64,000 bases of DNA from Pseudisothecium myosuroides (taxonomy: Eukaryota; Streptophyta; Bryopsida; Hypnales; Lembophyllaceae), in the NCBI GenBank assembly GCA_951799445.1, contig OX637292.1:9923296-9987295 (forward strand), read 5' to 3'. Below are positions 51,039 through 62,727 of the stretch, piece by piece. The translations under genes and the position numbers were made by a program. The notes below the pieces were generated by a model, which saw nothing but the letters and a program-made list of their open reading frames with translations, made no database searches and was not told the DNA's origin. Positions within the stretch are counted from its first letter, which is position 1, and each line of letters opens with the position of its first letter.

Positions 51039-54000
51039 TCAAGCTGAATGAGAGAACTCTGGAACGGCAGGGCTGGCATCGTCAGTAGTCACAACAGAAG
51101 CATGATCTGACCTCCTCCAAATGCTTGGCACTGTTCTAGGAGGAGGAGCTTGACGTTGACTCCTGTAAACAAATCCCTTCTCTTCTAACTCTGCCCTCAT
51201 CTGATCAGCTTCAGCATGCCTCTCGGCTCCTGTGCACAAATCCACTACAATACCATACAAGTTCTGGTCTAATGTGAAAGACGTGCTCAGTTCCTTGTAC
51301 ATCTGCAATCCTTGCTCGAATTCCCCATGGTCAAGGTGGATTTTGAGAAGCGTTCGAAGGCATCCCAGTTCTGGCTCCACATCTAGTTCAGTGAAAACAA
51401 AGTGCACGAAATTTAGCCAACAATTCTAGAAGAGGAAATTCGTGGCTAACTTCATTTATGGGTCTTTGGGAGGCAATGAGCCAAAAGAAAAGGGTTTGCT
51501 ACCAAAAACATGTCACAATGAGAAAAAAATGTACTAACACAGTTGATTTTGCTACAAGTTTATGAAGAAGGGTTTGCTACCAAAAAAATGTCACAATGAG
51601 AAAAAAATGTACCAGGACATTTAATTTTGCTACAAGTTTATAAAGGTTTTGAAACCAGAAACATGTCGCAATGAGAAAAAAATGTACGAGCAAGTTGATT
51701 TTGCTACAAGTTTATGAAGAAGGGTTTGCTACCAAAAAAATGTCACAATGAGAAAAAAATGTACCAGGACATTTAATTTTGCTACAAGTTTATAAAGGTT
51801 TTGAAACCAGAAACATGTCGCAATGAGAAAAAAATGTACGAGCAAGTTAATTTTGCTACAAGTTTATGAAGAATGTAAAATAATCGACCAGGTGAAAGGC
51901 AATAGAAATCAAGCAGGATTTGAGAAAACAAAGCTATGTATAGGTACCTGCTGCTTTCATCTCGGAGAATACACGACATGCATCACTGATGTTGCCAAGG
52001 TTGCCATGTGCTCGTATCACTTCGTTGTAATGTCGGTAGTCGGGGTTTTGCATAAGATGAAGCACCGACTCTGCGTCAGCTGCTTTTCTATTGGCAGCGT
52101 AAGCAGAGATAAGCAGCAGGTATGTTACACTGGTTGGAGGGCATCCTCTCCTTCGCATGTCACCTAAAAGTAACCTCGCCTCTTGGAAGCACCCCGCTCG
52201 GGCATATGCGTCCAGCAAATTGTTGTAGATGACCTGCAAACATCAAAGCCTATAAATATCAGAAATTTTGGATCCTAGGTAGTTCCCTTTATCGAAACAA
52301 GTTCATGTGATATCAATGCAGTCAATCCTCTCTAATGACACTCTATGATTGCACATTCCCAATATATCTTCGGAATCTCTCCTCGTGTGCAAATCGGATT
52401 GAACATTGTCCACATGTCAGGTTCTGTACAATTTCGCGAAGAGCGCGTTTCTTCTTTCCCGAGGCTTGTCATTAGAGAGGGTTGAGAATAGTTTTGTGAG
52501 TTGGCCTTATTCACAACTTGGTTGTCAACCCTAAACTTGGTTGAAAAAGTTCAAAAGCTTCCATACTAATGATACTATTGACTATTGAAAACAAAGAGAC
52601 ATTGTTGAGAAACAGAGGTTGGGAGGAACTGTGGCAATATTAAAAGGAAACAATAGGAAAATCTTGTTAGGGGATAATTTCAAGCACGTTTCTCTTCTAA
52701 TGAGAAACATGCAAATTCGCATTGATACGCCCAGTTTGAGCAAACTGAAGCCAGAAGAATATAAGGAGTTGGCATCACCTCATTAGGCTGGTAGCCCCTC
52801 AGCTCCATCTCTCGAAACACGTTTGCCGCCTCTTGAGGTTTGCCTGGAACAATTCCATAAGTTGCAATAACCCATTCAGTCATTGTCATGTCACAGAAAA
52901 TCAACATATCAAAGGAATGCAAAAGAATGTGAATAATGAATGAATGTAAGAAAACAAGTTGAAATCAAGGAAACAAGCAATACAACCTGCGGAACCAAAA
53001 CAGTGAATCATTTGGCTGTATGCAATTTCGTCTGCACCCTCTTCGGATGAAAGAATTACTTCAAAAGCCTGTGATGCTTTTTCCAAATCACCAAGCTTCG
53101 AGAAAAGACTACCACAGAAGCCACATGCATAAATTAAAAATCAAGGCATTATATGCCTCCTACTTCTTTGTCAATTACGCTACAGTTTGTTATCTTCCTT
53201 GAAATTTCTGAAATGATGTTCTAGATATAGACGCAGCCATTTTTGGCCATCTAGGCACTTAGTAGTTAATTTCCAAAATAAGGCGGGCAACTCACTTAAA
53301 GTATAGCATACCTGATCAGAATGGTATAAGTCTGAACCACTGGCTTGACATGCGCTTCTTTCATTTCCGTATATAAATCCAATGCCCCTTTCAAGTTACC
53401 TGAGTTGCTCGCATTCAACATGAGACTAGAATTAGGGCCTCACCAGTATTTCGCGACTTCAGCCAAACGAAGCAGAAGAAAATTCCAGGGAGAACTTACA
53501 ATCCAAGCATAATATAAAATAAAAAGCATGATGCGAATTCAATTGAGGACCACTGTAACGGACCTGATTTCACATTCGCTTTCATCATAGTATTGTAAGC
53601 GACAGTGTCCATTGTAACTCCCGCCTTCCTTGCCCTCTTCATTAATTCTGCGGCATCCTTGTATCTACCTGTCAAAGATCCATACCGGCGTAAATAATAA
53701 ATAAATGGAACCCCTACTTTGCCCAATTAGTAACAAATTGACCTGTTTATCAATCAAGTTTCACGAACTACACTGATTTGTTCTATTAGTAGGGAGGGAT
53801 AATAAGCGTCATCTAGAAAATCAGTGTCACTATAAAATTTTACTTCTGCGGAAATTGGTAAAATACAGTAATATTTCAACCTAAACTAATTTAATTATCT
53901 TACAAATATTGTGACTTTAATAAATTAGTGTCACACGACTAATGGGACAAATCAGAGTACCGTACACTAAAAAAGGATCCCGTACCTGCTTTAGTGCAGG

Positions 54001-57000
54001 CCGAAACCAGAATGCTTATGGTCACAGCATCAAACATGGGACCCGTTTCCTCCATTTTGTCAAGTATAGAAAGGGCTTCGTCCACCTCTTTGCATGCTAT
54101 GCAGATCTTAAACATGGCGTTGTGAACATATAAACTAGGTGGAATGTCCATCTGCTGCAAAGATACAAACAAACTCTTGGCTTTCGGGAAGAAGCCTCTT
54201 CGGCCATATAAATCGATCATGAGGGCTGCCGCTCTATCGTCCATGCAGGCACCAACTTCGAGTAACTTGTCGTGCAAAACCTCTGCTTCTCTCAATTCAC
54301 CTGAAGAGGAAACAATTCCAGTGTTACCAACTCCATATAAGAAGAGACGAGCAAGTCTGTAAGAGCTTTCACGTGTCCCCGAAACCCTAACCCAAAATGC
54401 TTGACTGCTACTTAAAAGGGAGTGTCACATTAAGTTACTGAACCCCTGAGTGCGCAAACTAAACTAAAAAGCCCACTTCGGGAGTAAATAGTTGATTATA
54501 AGAACTTCCTAAACACGTTTCAATAGCTTAAAAATGTAGAACAACAGTTGTTCGTTCTATTTCTACATTTTGGTACCTTGTTCGAAGCTTCCTAAATGAT
54601 TTATTTCACCTCCTATAGATGTGGACGAGGACACTTTTGGACGAGGACACTTTATTTCACCTCCTATAGCAGTCAAGCATTTTGGGTTAGGCTTCCTAAA
54701 TGCTTTATTTCACTTCAAGGTTCACTTACTTCAAGAGGCTTAAGGAACGCCTCCAACTGCGATGAAGTCAGTTTTATATATCAAATATTTAAAACCTCAA
54801 AGAACCAAAACTACACGAACTCGAATAGTCCAGCTACAAAAAAACCCACTAATATTATCAATGAATTCGATAAAAGCTGTCGAAAACTCTATGAAATTTA
54901 ATGTAGCGGAGTGACTAAAACTACAAGACATTGACCAATAGGTGCTCCATATTGTCCCTGTCAATACAGATATGTAACCTTGATCATCTCATTGTGACAA
55001 AATGACAATGTGAAACAAACCTGCTTCTGCTCGCCTGATGAGTAACTGATTGAGTAGCAATTGACTATCAATTGGAGCAGTGAGATCATGAAGCGATTGA
55101 GATAATGAAAGATCTTCTCTTCCTTCCACAGTGTCCTGCATAGTCACTATAGAGCTCACAGCCACAATGTCTGGATCTTGCAAGCTCTGGAATAACTGTA
55201 CAGCTTCATCGTATCGTCCAGCACTCCCATAAGCCTGCAGACACAAGATCGATGAAATATCCTACTGCTGAGATAAAGAATAAAATAGAGATGGAATATT
55301 TGGATGAATTTCTCCGAAAAAACCCAATCGAATTAATAAAAAAAGGTCAGGATGTGAAAACGACAGAATGGACCACCCTGATAATGATCTCTTCTAAAGC
55401 CCGTCCAACAAAAAATAAGCTGAATTACAATCGCCTGCTCTTAGTCTCTGCCCGCACTAACCAAGTAGCGCTAATTAGCTAACTAGGGTGATAAGCCCCA
55501 TTAGCTAGTTAGGAGTAAATACCCCATTGCTTGTCCGCACTTACAAGACTTTAAAGTTAACTAACTGCTGCAACTTGGTTGGTGCAGGCAAATTTAGCAA
55601 TTCAAACCATCGGTACAGGCACAATTAGTTTACTTATCCAAATTCAGAGGGTTCAATTAACTGATAGAAATAATTATAAATTTGTACAATTCAGTTAGCG
55701 GGAATTAGCATCAGTTTGCTAACTAGCACAACTCGGGCAGAGCGGGCATTTAGTAACTAATTCCAGTTGGCAAAAATTGTTCCTTAGTTGGTCGAGTGAT
55801 CTAATTACACTTACCTGTATTAAGTTTGTTTTGATAATCTGATCAGGAACAAGGCCGTCATCCATCATCTCTTGCACCACCATGGCTGCCTCGTCAATCA
55901 TATCGGACTTGCAGTACAACTTCACCAAAGAACCGTAGATATAAGCATCGGTTTTCACGCCAGACTCTCGCATTTCGATCCGCAAGTTCTCAGCTTCCAC
56001 CAGCATTTGAAACTTAGAGTACAGGTTGATCATGATACCATAAGTAACTACATTGGCAGACCCCGATTCCACCATATCACTGTACACTTTCGTTGCCTGT
56101 TCGACGTCTCCTGCCCCAACGAAACAGTGCAAAAGGGTATTCCACGCCATTCGCGTCGTAAGAAGACCCTGCTCTGCCATCGAATCGAAAAGCTTCAAAG
56201 CTTCTTCATACCGACCGGCTTCAGCTCTGACCTTCGCCATAGATGTATACGTTTTTTCATGAGATAGAAGACCAAGCTCGGCGGTCTCTTTGAAGACCTT
56301 CTCAGCCTCTTCATACAAACCAGCCTTACCGTACATATTGATGATAGAGCAATAGACCACCTCGTCAGGAACACACCCCATTTTCTGCATTTCTGCAAGC
56401 GTCTCTGAAGCACTTGCAAACTGTCCAGCTCTCGACCATACGTTTATCATAGTCGTATACGTGTATTTAGAGGGCTCGATTCCTTGCTTCTTCATTTCAA
56501 GAAAATAGCTTTCCGCATCCTTATACCTGCAACAGGTACATATACAAAACTAAATAATCCATATAGACGGGAAGACTAAGTAAAGCGACCATCATAATCT
56601 ACGACTTAAAAAAACAGTCTTGTCTGAATGTTACATAATACTCGTGAATAGTGCCAACTGAAACCTCCAAATCACATCAACCCCTGCAGAATGAAAATTC
56701 CCTAATGAATTTGTTAAAAGTGCGCAAAGGCATGTGCACATTCTCTGCCTCAATATCCTATTCCAAATATAGAATTTTCAGTCTTGCATCCATTGTGCTT
56801 CTAGCATGATAATTAACCCTAGAGAAGGCAGACGGCTGTCCAACCCCGTTCCCAATATCTTTGATATCACTTTCGCGCAAAAACCGCTCGATAAGAGTAT
56901 ATGCATAATGCAACCTTTCAAAGGTCATGTGCAGTTTTAACGAATGCAATTCGTCATGCAAAACAGAGCAATGAGTATTTACCTTCCAAGCTTCCCAAGT

Positions 57001-59918
57001 ATGCAAATGACTGTATTATACAACAATTCATCCGGTACATGTCCAGCAGTGCGCATGTCCTTAAACGTCTGCACGGCCTCCTCCATTCGCCCTTCTTTAT
57101 TCAGCACGTGGATGATAATGGCATACATGGTGAAATTGGGCTCCAACTTCTCCACCAAAAAATCCTCCCACAACATCACAGCATCTGAGTATCTTCCAGC
57201 TCTATAGAATCCCACAATCATAGTCCGGTAAACATGAGGTGATGGCACTAATCCCCGCTGTCGCATAGCCTCATAAAACTCAAGCACAGTGTCTAGGCGA
57301 TCCCATCTCGCATACGCTTCAAGCATGCAACCAGCTGCCACCTCATCAGGCTCCACGCCCACATCAAGCATCTCAGAGAGTGTCTCCTCTGCAAGCGTCA
57401 GTTTACCTGCCTGCCCGTAGATTCCCAGTAGGATGGTGTACGCAATCACACTCGGGTTATACGGAATCTGGAGCTTCATCCATTCGAAGAACAAGCGAGC
57501 CTGTCGCCATCCACGCTGCTCCTTCAGAATGACACACATATCTCGGAAACCAAGCTCCTTGCTGTACGGGTTCATCACCTGCCAGATCAACCATTCAATA
57601 CATCCTCAAACAGAACTCCCACCATCCATAAGACAAACAAAAGACTTCAGAGTTTCCACTCGAACTTGAGCTAAGACACAATGAGGCACCTTAAACCCCT
57701 AACCCCCTAAGGCCAAAACAATCTAATGTTCGATTCCTCTTGTCATTCGAAATCAAGAAACACTAAAAATTAGATGAAACTTGAAGCAAAGAAAACACGC
57801 CATAACAGATTCGCTTGACAAAACCGTAAAATTTATTAACTTCATTTCGGAAAAATCTATGAATCCTGTAAAGAGCTTTTGTAAAAAGAGAAGACAACGA
57901 GATGCAATGATTCTGAAGGATGAGAAAAACACGTGAAGTTTAAGCGGTAAACCCTAAACCCTACACCCTACATACCTGTCGCATGTCGACGTCTTCTGGT
58001 GGCAGAGACGAAGTTTGACGCACGGCAGCGATGGCTCCTTCGACAGGACGGGTGTAACGCCGTTTCCACCGCCATTGCCACTTGTTGTCCGCCACGTAGC
58101 TCTTCATCTGTTCCGGCGTTCGGCTGATCCATTTCTTCGGGACCTTCTCCTCCGGCACTCGCGTCTTGCGAAGCGCTCGCTCGTAAGTCTCCCGTTCCTT
58201 GATCACTCGACGTGCCCCGTCGTCGGACAGGGGAGGCCGCTCTCCTCGCCGCAAACGCCAGTGGTTCTGGGAGTCTCCATCCGCCAGTTTCCATGCCTCT
58301 CGCCAGTTGGTTCTCTCCGGACGCAAGGGACTTCCTTCCTTCGCAGAGTCCAAGCCAGACTGTGCAAGAGAGATGGTCCTGCCGACGGATTCGTCACTCC
58401 TAAGACACTGACAAGCGAAATTACCACCATGCCCTAATCACAAAGTCGATATACCAGGAGCAAATCTCGGAGGGATTAGGGGTTAATGACAGATTCACAA
58501 AGGCTTAATGCAAAAACAGGTTCACAAGGAGCTGCAGTCATTTTCAGTGTCCAATGCAAGTGAGACGTTCCTGTGGAATGGTTCGTCAGTTCTAAGACAC
58601 TGACAACCGAAATTACCATCATGCCCTAATCAGAAGTCGATATAACAACAGGTGAACCTTGAATGATTAGGGGTTAATGCGAAGACAGATTCATACGGAG
58701 CTGCATTCATTTGCAGTGTCCATTGCAAGCGAGACGATCCTGTCCAGTGGTTCGTCACTCTTACGACACTGACAATCGAAATTATTATCATGCCCTAATC
58801 ACAAAGACGAGGTAACAACAGCAAAATCTTCAACAATTAGGGCTTATTGCGAGGATAGATTCGCACGGAACTGCATTCATTTGCAGTGTCGAATGCAAGC
58901 GAGACGTTCCTGTCAAGTAGTTTGGCACCCCTAAGACACTGACAATCGAAATTACCATCATGCCCTATTCACAAAGACGAGAAGACAACAGCAAAACCCT
59001 GAGGGATTAGTGGCTAATGCAAAGACAGATTCATACGGAGCTGCATTCATTTGCAGTGTTCGATGCAATCGAGACGTTCTTGTCGAGTGGTTCACCTCTC
59101 CGAAGACATTGACAAGCGAAACCACCATCATACCCTACTCACAACTGCTGTACAACACATTGGCCAAATTAGCAAAACCCTGAGGAATTAGGGTTTACAG
59201 CACTAGAAGGTCCAAACAAGGCACCTGTTCTCAGCTGAGATTACAGCCCGGCAGCCCGTCCCGTGTGCTGGCCAGCTACACCAACGCGTGCTCCTCAATG
59301 AAACCCTCTCATGAGCAATTGCAGAACCTGCTTCACCAAGTCCATCGATTAAGCTCAGAGAGCACCATCCAACAATGCAAATCTGTAGAAAATCTCCTTT
59401 CCATACTGCTAACAAGCAGTTTGATCCCCTTGGTGTTGCACTTGTCAGTCACGAAAACCAGGGGGACCAAATTGTTCACAAATCCAAATCCTCGTCACTC
59501 AAAACCCTACGTTCTTGAACTAAAACCTAAATTTCTCAATTAAAAACCCCGCATAAGTAATTGCGGAATTTACTTCACGATTGATATCACCATCCAACAA
59601 AGCAAATCACTATACAGCTGCTTTCCAATCTACTGACAACGAATTTCCAAGAAAACGATCACCCTCCTATCGCAATTTGAAACCGAACACGGCAAAATCC
59701 AACCCTGAAATCCGCGTCACTAAACAACCTGAACTTCAAGCAAAGAAAATTTTACATCCTAATCCCCGCAATTCACCTAAATTATTCGTAACCAGGAAAC
59801 GACATCAAAACAAGTCATGGCGAAATACGAGACCTTGAAGTTTACGAAACGTACCTTGAAACGACGATACCCAAGACAATGGCGAGCATTGCAGCGGCGG
59901 AGTCACAGTGGACGCCAT
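51039..59918 (-). CDS. EMB976: large P-type pentatricopeptide repeat protein, EMB976/At5g27270-like, probably plastid
   Basis: PPR proteins bind organellar RNA one base per repeat; the Arabidopsis relative is essential for embryo development. Exons: 59871-59918 (tentative), 57976-58407, 56983-57578, 55815-56526, 55021-55234, 53986-54300, 53564-53668, 53312-53399, 52987-53108, 52779-52843, 51948-52233, 51039-51382. From exon 2 on, all phases close, giving 1092 residues, or about 1108 with exon 1. The N-terminal region includes EQMKSYVADNKWQWRW and YSKELGFRDMCVILKEQRGW, diagnostic of this family. More than fifteen 35-residue repeats follow (for example VVYCSIINMYGKAGLYEEAE). The tail after the last repeat is Ser/Pro-rich, with no SMR, E or DYW domain. 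Exon 1 (MASTVTPPLQCSPLSW) looks like a transit peptide start but needs a weak GTATCG donor; it is the least certain part. Confidence 0.9.
51490..51872. repeat. intronic tandem repeat, 75-bp unit with 150-bp higher-order period
   Basis: Five units alternate between an A type (GGGTTTGCTACCAAAAA) and a B type (GGTTTTGAAACCAGAAACA), each followed by ACAATGAGAAAAAAATGTAC or GCAATGAGAAAAAAATGTAC and a TTTTGCTACAAGTTTAT block. The A-B pair at about 51571-51720 is almost identical to 51721-51870, showing a recent dimer duplication. It lies in the last PPR intron. Confidence 0.8.
53773..53955. mobile_element. 183-bp MITE in a PPR intron
   Basis: Terminal inverted repeats are CTGATTTGTTCTATTAGT and, in reverse complement, CTGATTTGTCCCATTAGT. 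The interior has GTGTCAC and AAAGTCACAATATT motifs shared with 33812-33976 and 14118-14150. No coding capacity. Confidence 0.65.
58375..59150 (-). repeat. tandem array copying the PPR exon 2 splice acceptor and exon start
   Basis: Five units of about 170 bp, starting near 58401, 58592, 58762, 58932 and 59101 (first step about 190). On the minus strand each carries the acceptor context TTGTCAG-TGTC; units 1-4 keep AG, unit 5 has AA. The real exon 2 (58407) is unit 1. Sequence on both sides of the acceptor is duplicated, about 50 bases into the exon. Reading from the unit 2 acceptor meets a stop after about 27 codons. Confidence 0.8.
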
Positions 59919-62727
59919 AACTGCATTCCCAAATTGCATGCTAATACAATTCAGTGGTCATTAGGCTCAAAAGAGCGCAATTGAGCAAGGACTTTCTAAA
60001 AGCAGACGCTATGTAAAAACTTGACAGAGAAATTTGGAGATGGCGCAAACCCATGAAGCTTTTCCATCATCGAGATCATCTCTCGCAGTCCACAAAACAG
60101 ACAATGCCGTTTTCGGAGAATTCTCAGTACCTTGGCGCTCGTGTGAATAGAGTCTTGGTTGCCGTGCCGACCGACTGAGTCACAACACTGTAGCCCGGTT
60201 TAGGGTGCCACTTTCCTTACCGAAAGTTCGGAGCCTATGACCATCGTCGTGGGTGTGCCTTCTCGTCCAAGTTCTGCATCTGCCGGACTTCTTTCCTCGG
60301 TCTGTTCCTTCCGTGCCGTTGCCGAAGCAAGGCGGAGCTCTAATAAGCTTACTGCGGAAGAGGCTCTGATGGAGCAGCACGAGCAGAGTTCATCCTCATC
60401 GGACCGCGAAAGCGTGTCGCCAAGGCGGTTGCTGCGAATTCTGGGGTGATTCGCCCTCAAGGTGGGGTTTGAATTTCCCTTTGACGTTGGAGTGAAATTG
60501 GGTTTGGTGGGATACAATTTTTGCACAGTTTGAGAGCGTTTCTGGTTTGGAAAGAGATTTGAAGTGCGAAGAAAGAAGAATGCGGGAGATTCAAACCTAG
60601 GGTCGAATTTTGGGTTCCACCTTCCCGGTCTCTCATTTTTTTTCAATTGGAAGATTCTCTTCGACGTGGAGAGCATCAGTGTTGCAACTGAGGAAGAAAT
60701 TTGCGTTTGGAGTTGGATTTAGCCATTTTGTCGCTAGGTTAGTCTGTTTCTTCACACCAGTCTTTCGTTGTGGTTTGAGTCCTAGAAGTGTACGCTTTGG
60801 TATGTACAGTACTCTGTTGCAGAACTGTAGCCTAGCTTGAGAGAGTTTCTTGTTAGCTTGGAAAGGGATTTGAAGCGCGAAGAAGGGAGAGTGCGTGAGA
60901 GATTCAGACCTAGAGTCGCGCTTAGTTTTCCATCTTCCACGTCTCTCGGGGGTTTTCAATTGAAAGATTCTTTTCTACTTGGAGAGCATCAATGTTGCAG
61001 CTGAAAAAGAAATTTGCGTTTTGGAGTCGGATTTTGCCATTTTGTCGCTACGTTGGTCGTTTTCTTGACGAGAAGTCTTTGGTCGTGGTTCGAGTCTTAG
61101 ATGTGTTCGCCTTGATGTGTACAGTTTTGCAGAAGTGTAGCCTAGCTTGTGGTTTTCGTGTACTAGAAATGGATTTCGAAGTGAGAACCAGACCTAGGGA
61201 TGCGGGGAGATTCAAAGCTTGGGTCGAATTTAGTTTCAATCTTCTCGGTGTCTCAATTTTTTTTTAATCGGAAGGTTTTCATTCTATTTGGGGCGCATCA
61301 ATGTTGCAGCTGAACAAGAAATTTGCGTTTTGAGTCGGATTTTACGATTTTGTCTTGTTCTTCCCACAACGTCTTTTGTTGTGGTTCTAGTCTTGAAAGT
61401 GTTCGCTTCAGTATGTACTCTGTTGCAGAACTGTAGCCCAGTTTGTGTTTTTTATGTACTAGAAAGAGGATTCTGAAGCGAGATCCAGACCTAGGGATGC
61501 GGGGGATTCAGACCTAGGGTCGAATATTGGTTTCCATCTTCTCTGCCTTTGTTTTCGATTGGCAGAGCTTACCTCTCAGTGTTGTAGCTGATTGCTTTTG
61601 ATACAGATTTTGTGGAAGTTTGTCGCCGGGGTAATCTTTGGATACCTATACTTGTGTGCAACTGTTACAGCCTAGCTTTCGTTTTTCTTGTACTAGAAAA
61701 GGCTAGTTGCTGGGAGACTGAGACCTAGTGTTGATTTTAGGCTCCATCTTCTCGGTTTCTTTTCCAAAGGGCAGATTAGTATTTATTTGGCAAAACGTTT
61801 TAGCTGAAGTGAAGATTTTTTAATTCTCCCTAATTTCCATATTTTAGATAATGAACAGAGTGCTTGGGGTCATGTTCTGTCTTCACAAGGTCTAAAGGAG
61901 TGCTTGAATTCAAAAAGCAACCTTCCCTTACGACCAATTTGCTGATATTGACGAAAGTTATATTTTTGTAAGAGTATTTATGCAAAAACATAAAATAATT
62001 CAACAAAGGCTATGCGTGTTTAACGGTTAAGTCGTATTTAGCCATTTGGTCGCTAGGATAATTTTTTCTTCGTATGAGACTTTTTGGTTGACTTGTTGGG
62101 GTTGAAAAGGCTTCTATCTAGGATATTGTTGTTGTGGGATTCATTTGTTTAGTTTAGATAACTTGGAACTGGTCGTTGTTGATTCGGTGGGGAACTGTTT
62201 CCTCATTTCATTATTCGTTAAAATGACGTCAAAAATTTGACATTCAAGTGCCCATAACTAGGACTAGTGTTGATCTGAGGTTCTCTGCGGTGGACTGGAA
62301 AGGGCCAATTTCTCGAAATTTCTCTATTTGAATGATTATGACTATACTCTCTCTTTAGTTCTGGACATGTATGCGCCCGATAAAATTTTGAGAATCCTGG
62401 TTGTCGTGCCTTTTGAAGGTATCTGGTAAGATTCCTAGAATCTTTTGCAGCTACTTTCTCATGTCTTGTGGTTTGTCTTCGTCGTTCATGATCACAGGAC
62501 GTTTTTTCGAAGAAATTCAGGATAGTTATTTGGAAATATCAGCTTTGAGATAAGGAGAATCTACTGGAGGAGAGATTATTCTATGAGCATGGGTAGTCAC
62601 AATGTAGAAAGCCTCAATGGGAGCAGAGTATTGAGCGGAACATGACGTGAAAGGACCGAAAGATCGTTGCTACACAGGGTTTTTGTTTGGAAAACATTGA
62701 AGTTTGCGAAGACGTAGTGAGTAGACC
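59919..62727. promoter_or_regulatory. divergent promoter and long 5' leader region between PPR and GRAS genes
   Basis: No supported gene. The 2.8 kb separates the PPR gene (minus) from the GRAS gene (plus). Short frames at 60200-60676 (minus) and 60237-60449 (plus) overlap each other and lack recognisable features, so they are not called. Most of 60480-61800 is a tandem array, probably in the GRAS leader or its first intron. Confidence 0.4.
60480..61800 (+). repeat. tandem array upstream of the GRAS gene, period about 310 bp
   Basis: About four to five units marked by GCATCARTGTTGCARCTGA-like strings near 60672, 60985, 61294 and 61575. Each also holds AAGAAATTTGCGTTT, CATTTTGTCGCTA or a variant, GTTGCAGAACTGTAGCC and GATTCAGACCTAGGGTCGAA blocks. 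Units decay and shorten downstream. Confidence 0.75.

Noticed and set aside
51490..51872. Regularly spaced repeats resembling a CRISPR array
   Set aside because: Intronic tandem repeats in a plant nuclear gene; units are contiguous without unique spacers.
55872..56267. Plus-strand frame opposite PPR exon 4
   Set aside because: Antisense shadow of a long PPR exon.
58015..58437. Plus-strand frame of 140 codons over PPR exon 2
   Set aside because: Lies opposite the PPR coding exon and has no recognisable motif.
60200..60676. Minus-strand frame of 158 codons
   Set aside because: Starts inside the tandem array of the GRAS leader, is Ser/Arg/Pro low-complexity, and overlaps an equally featureless plus-strand frame.
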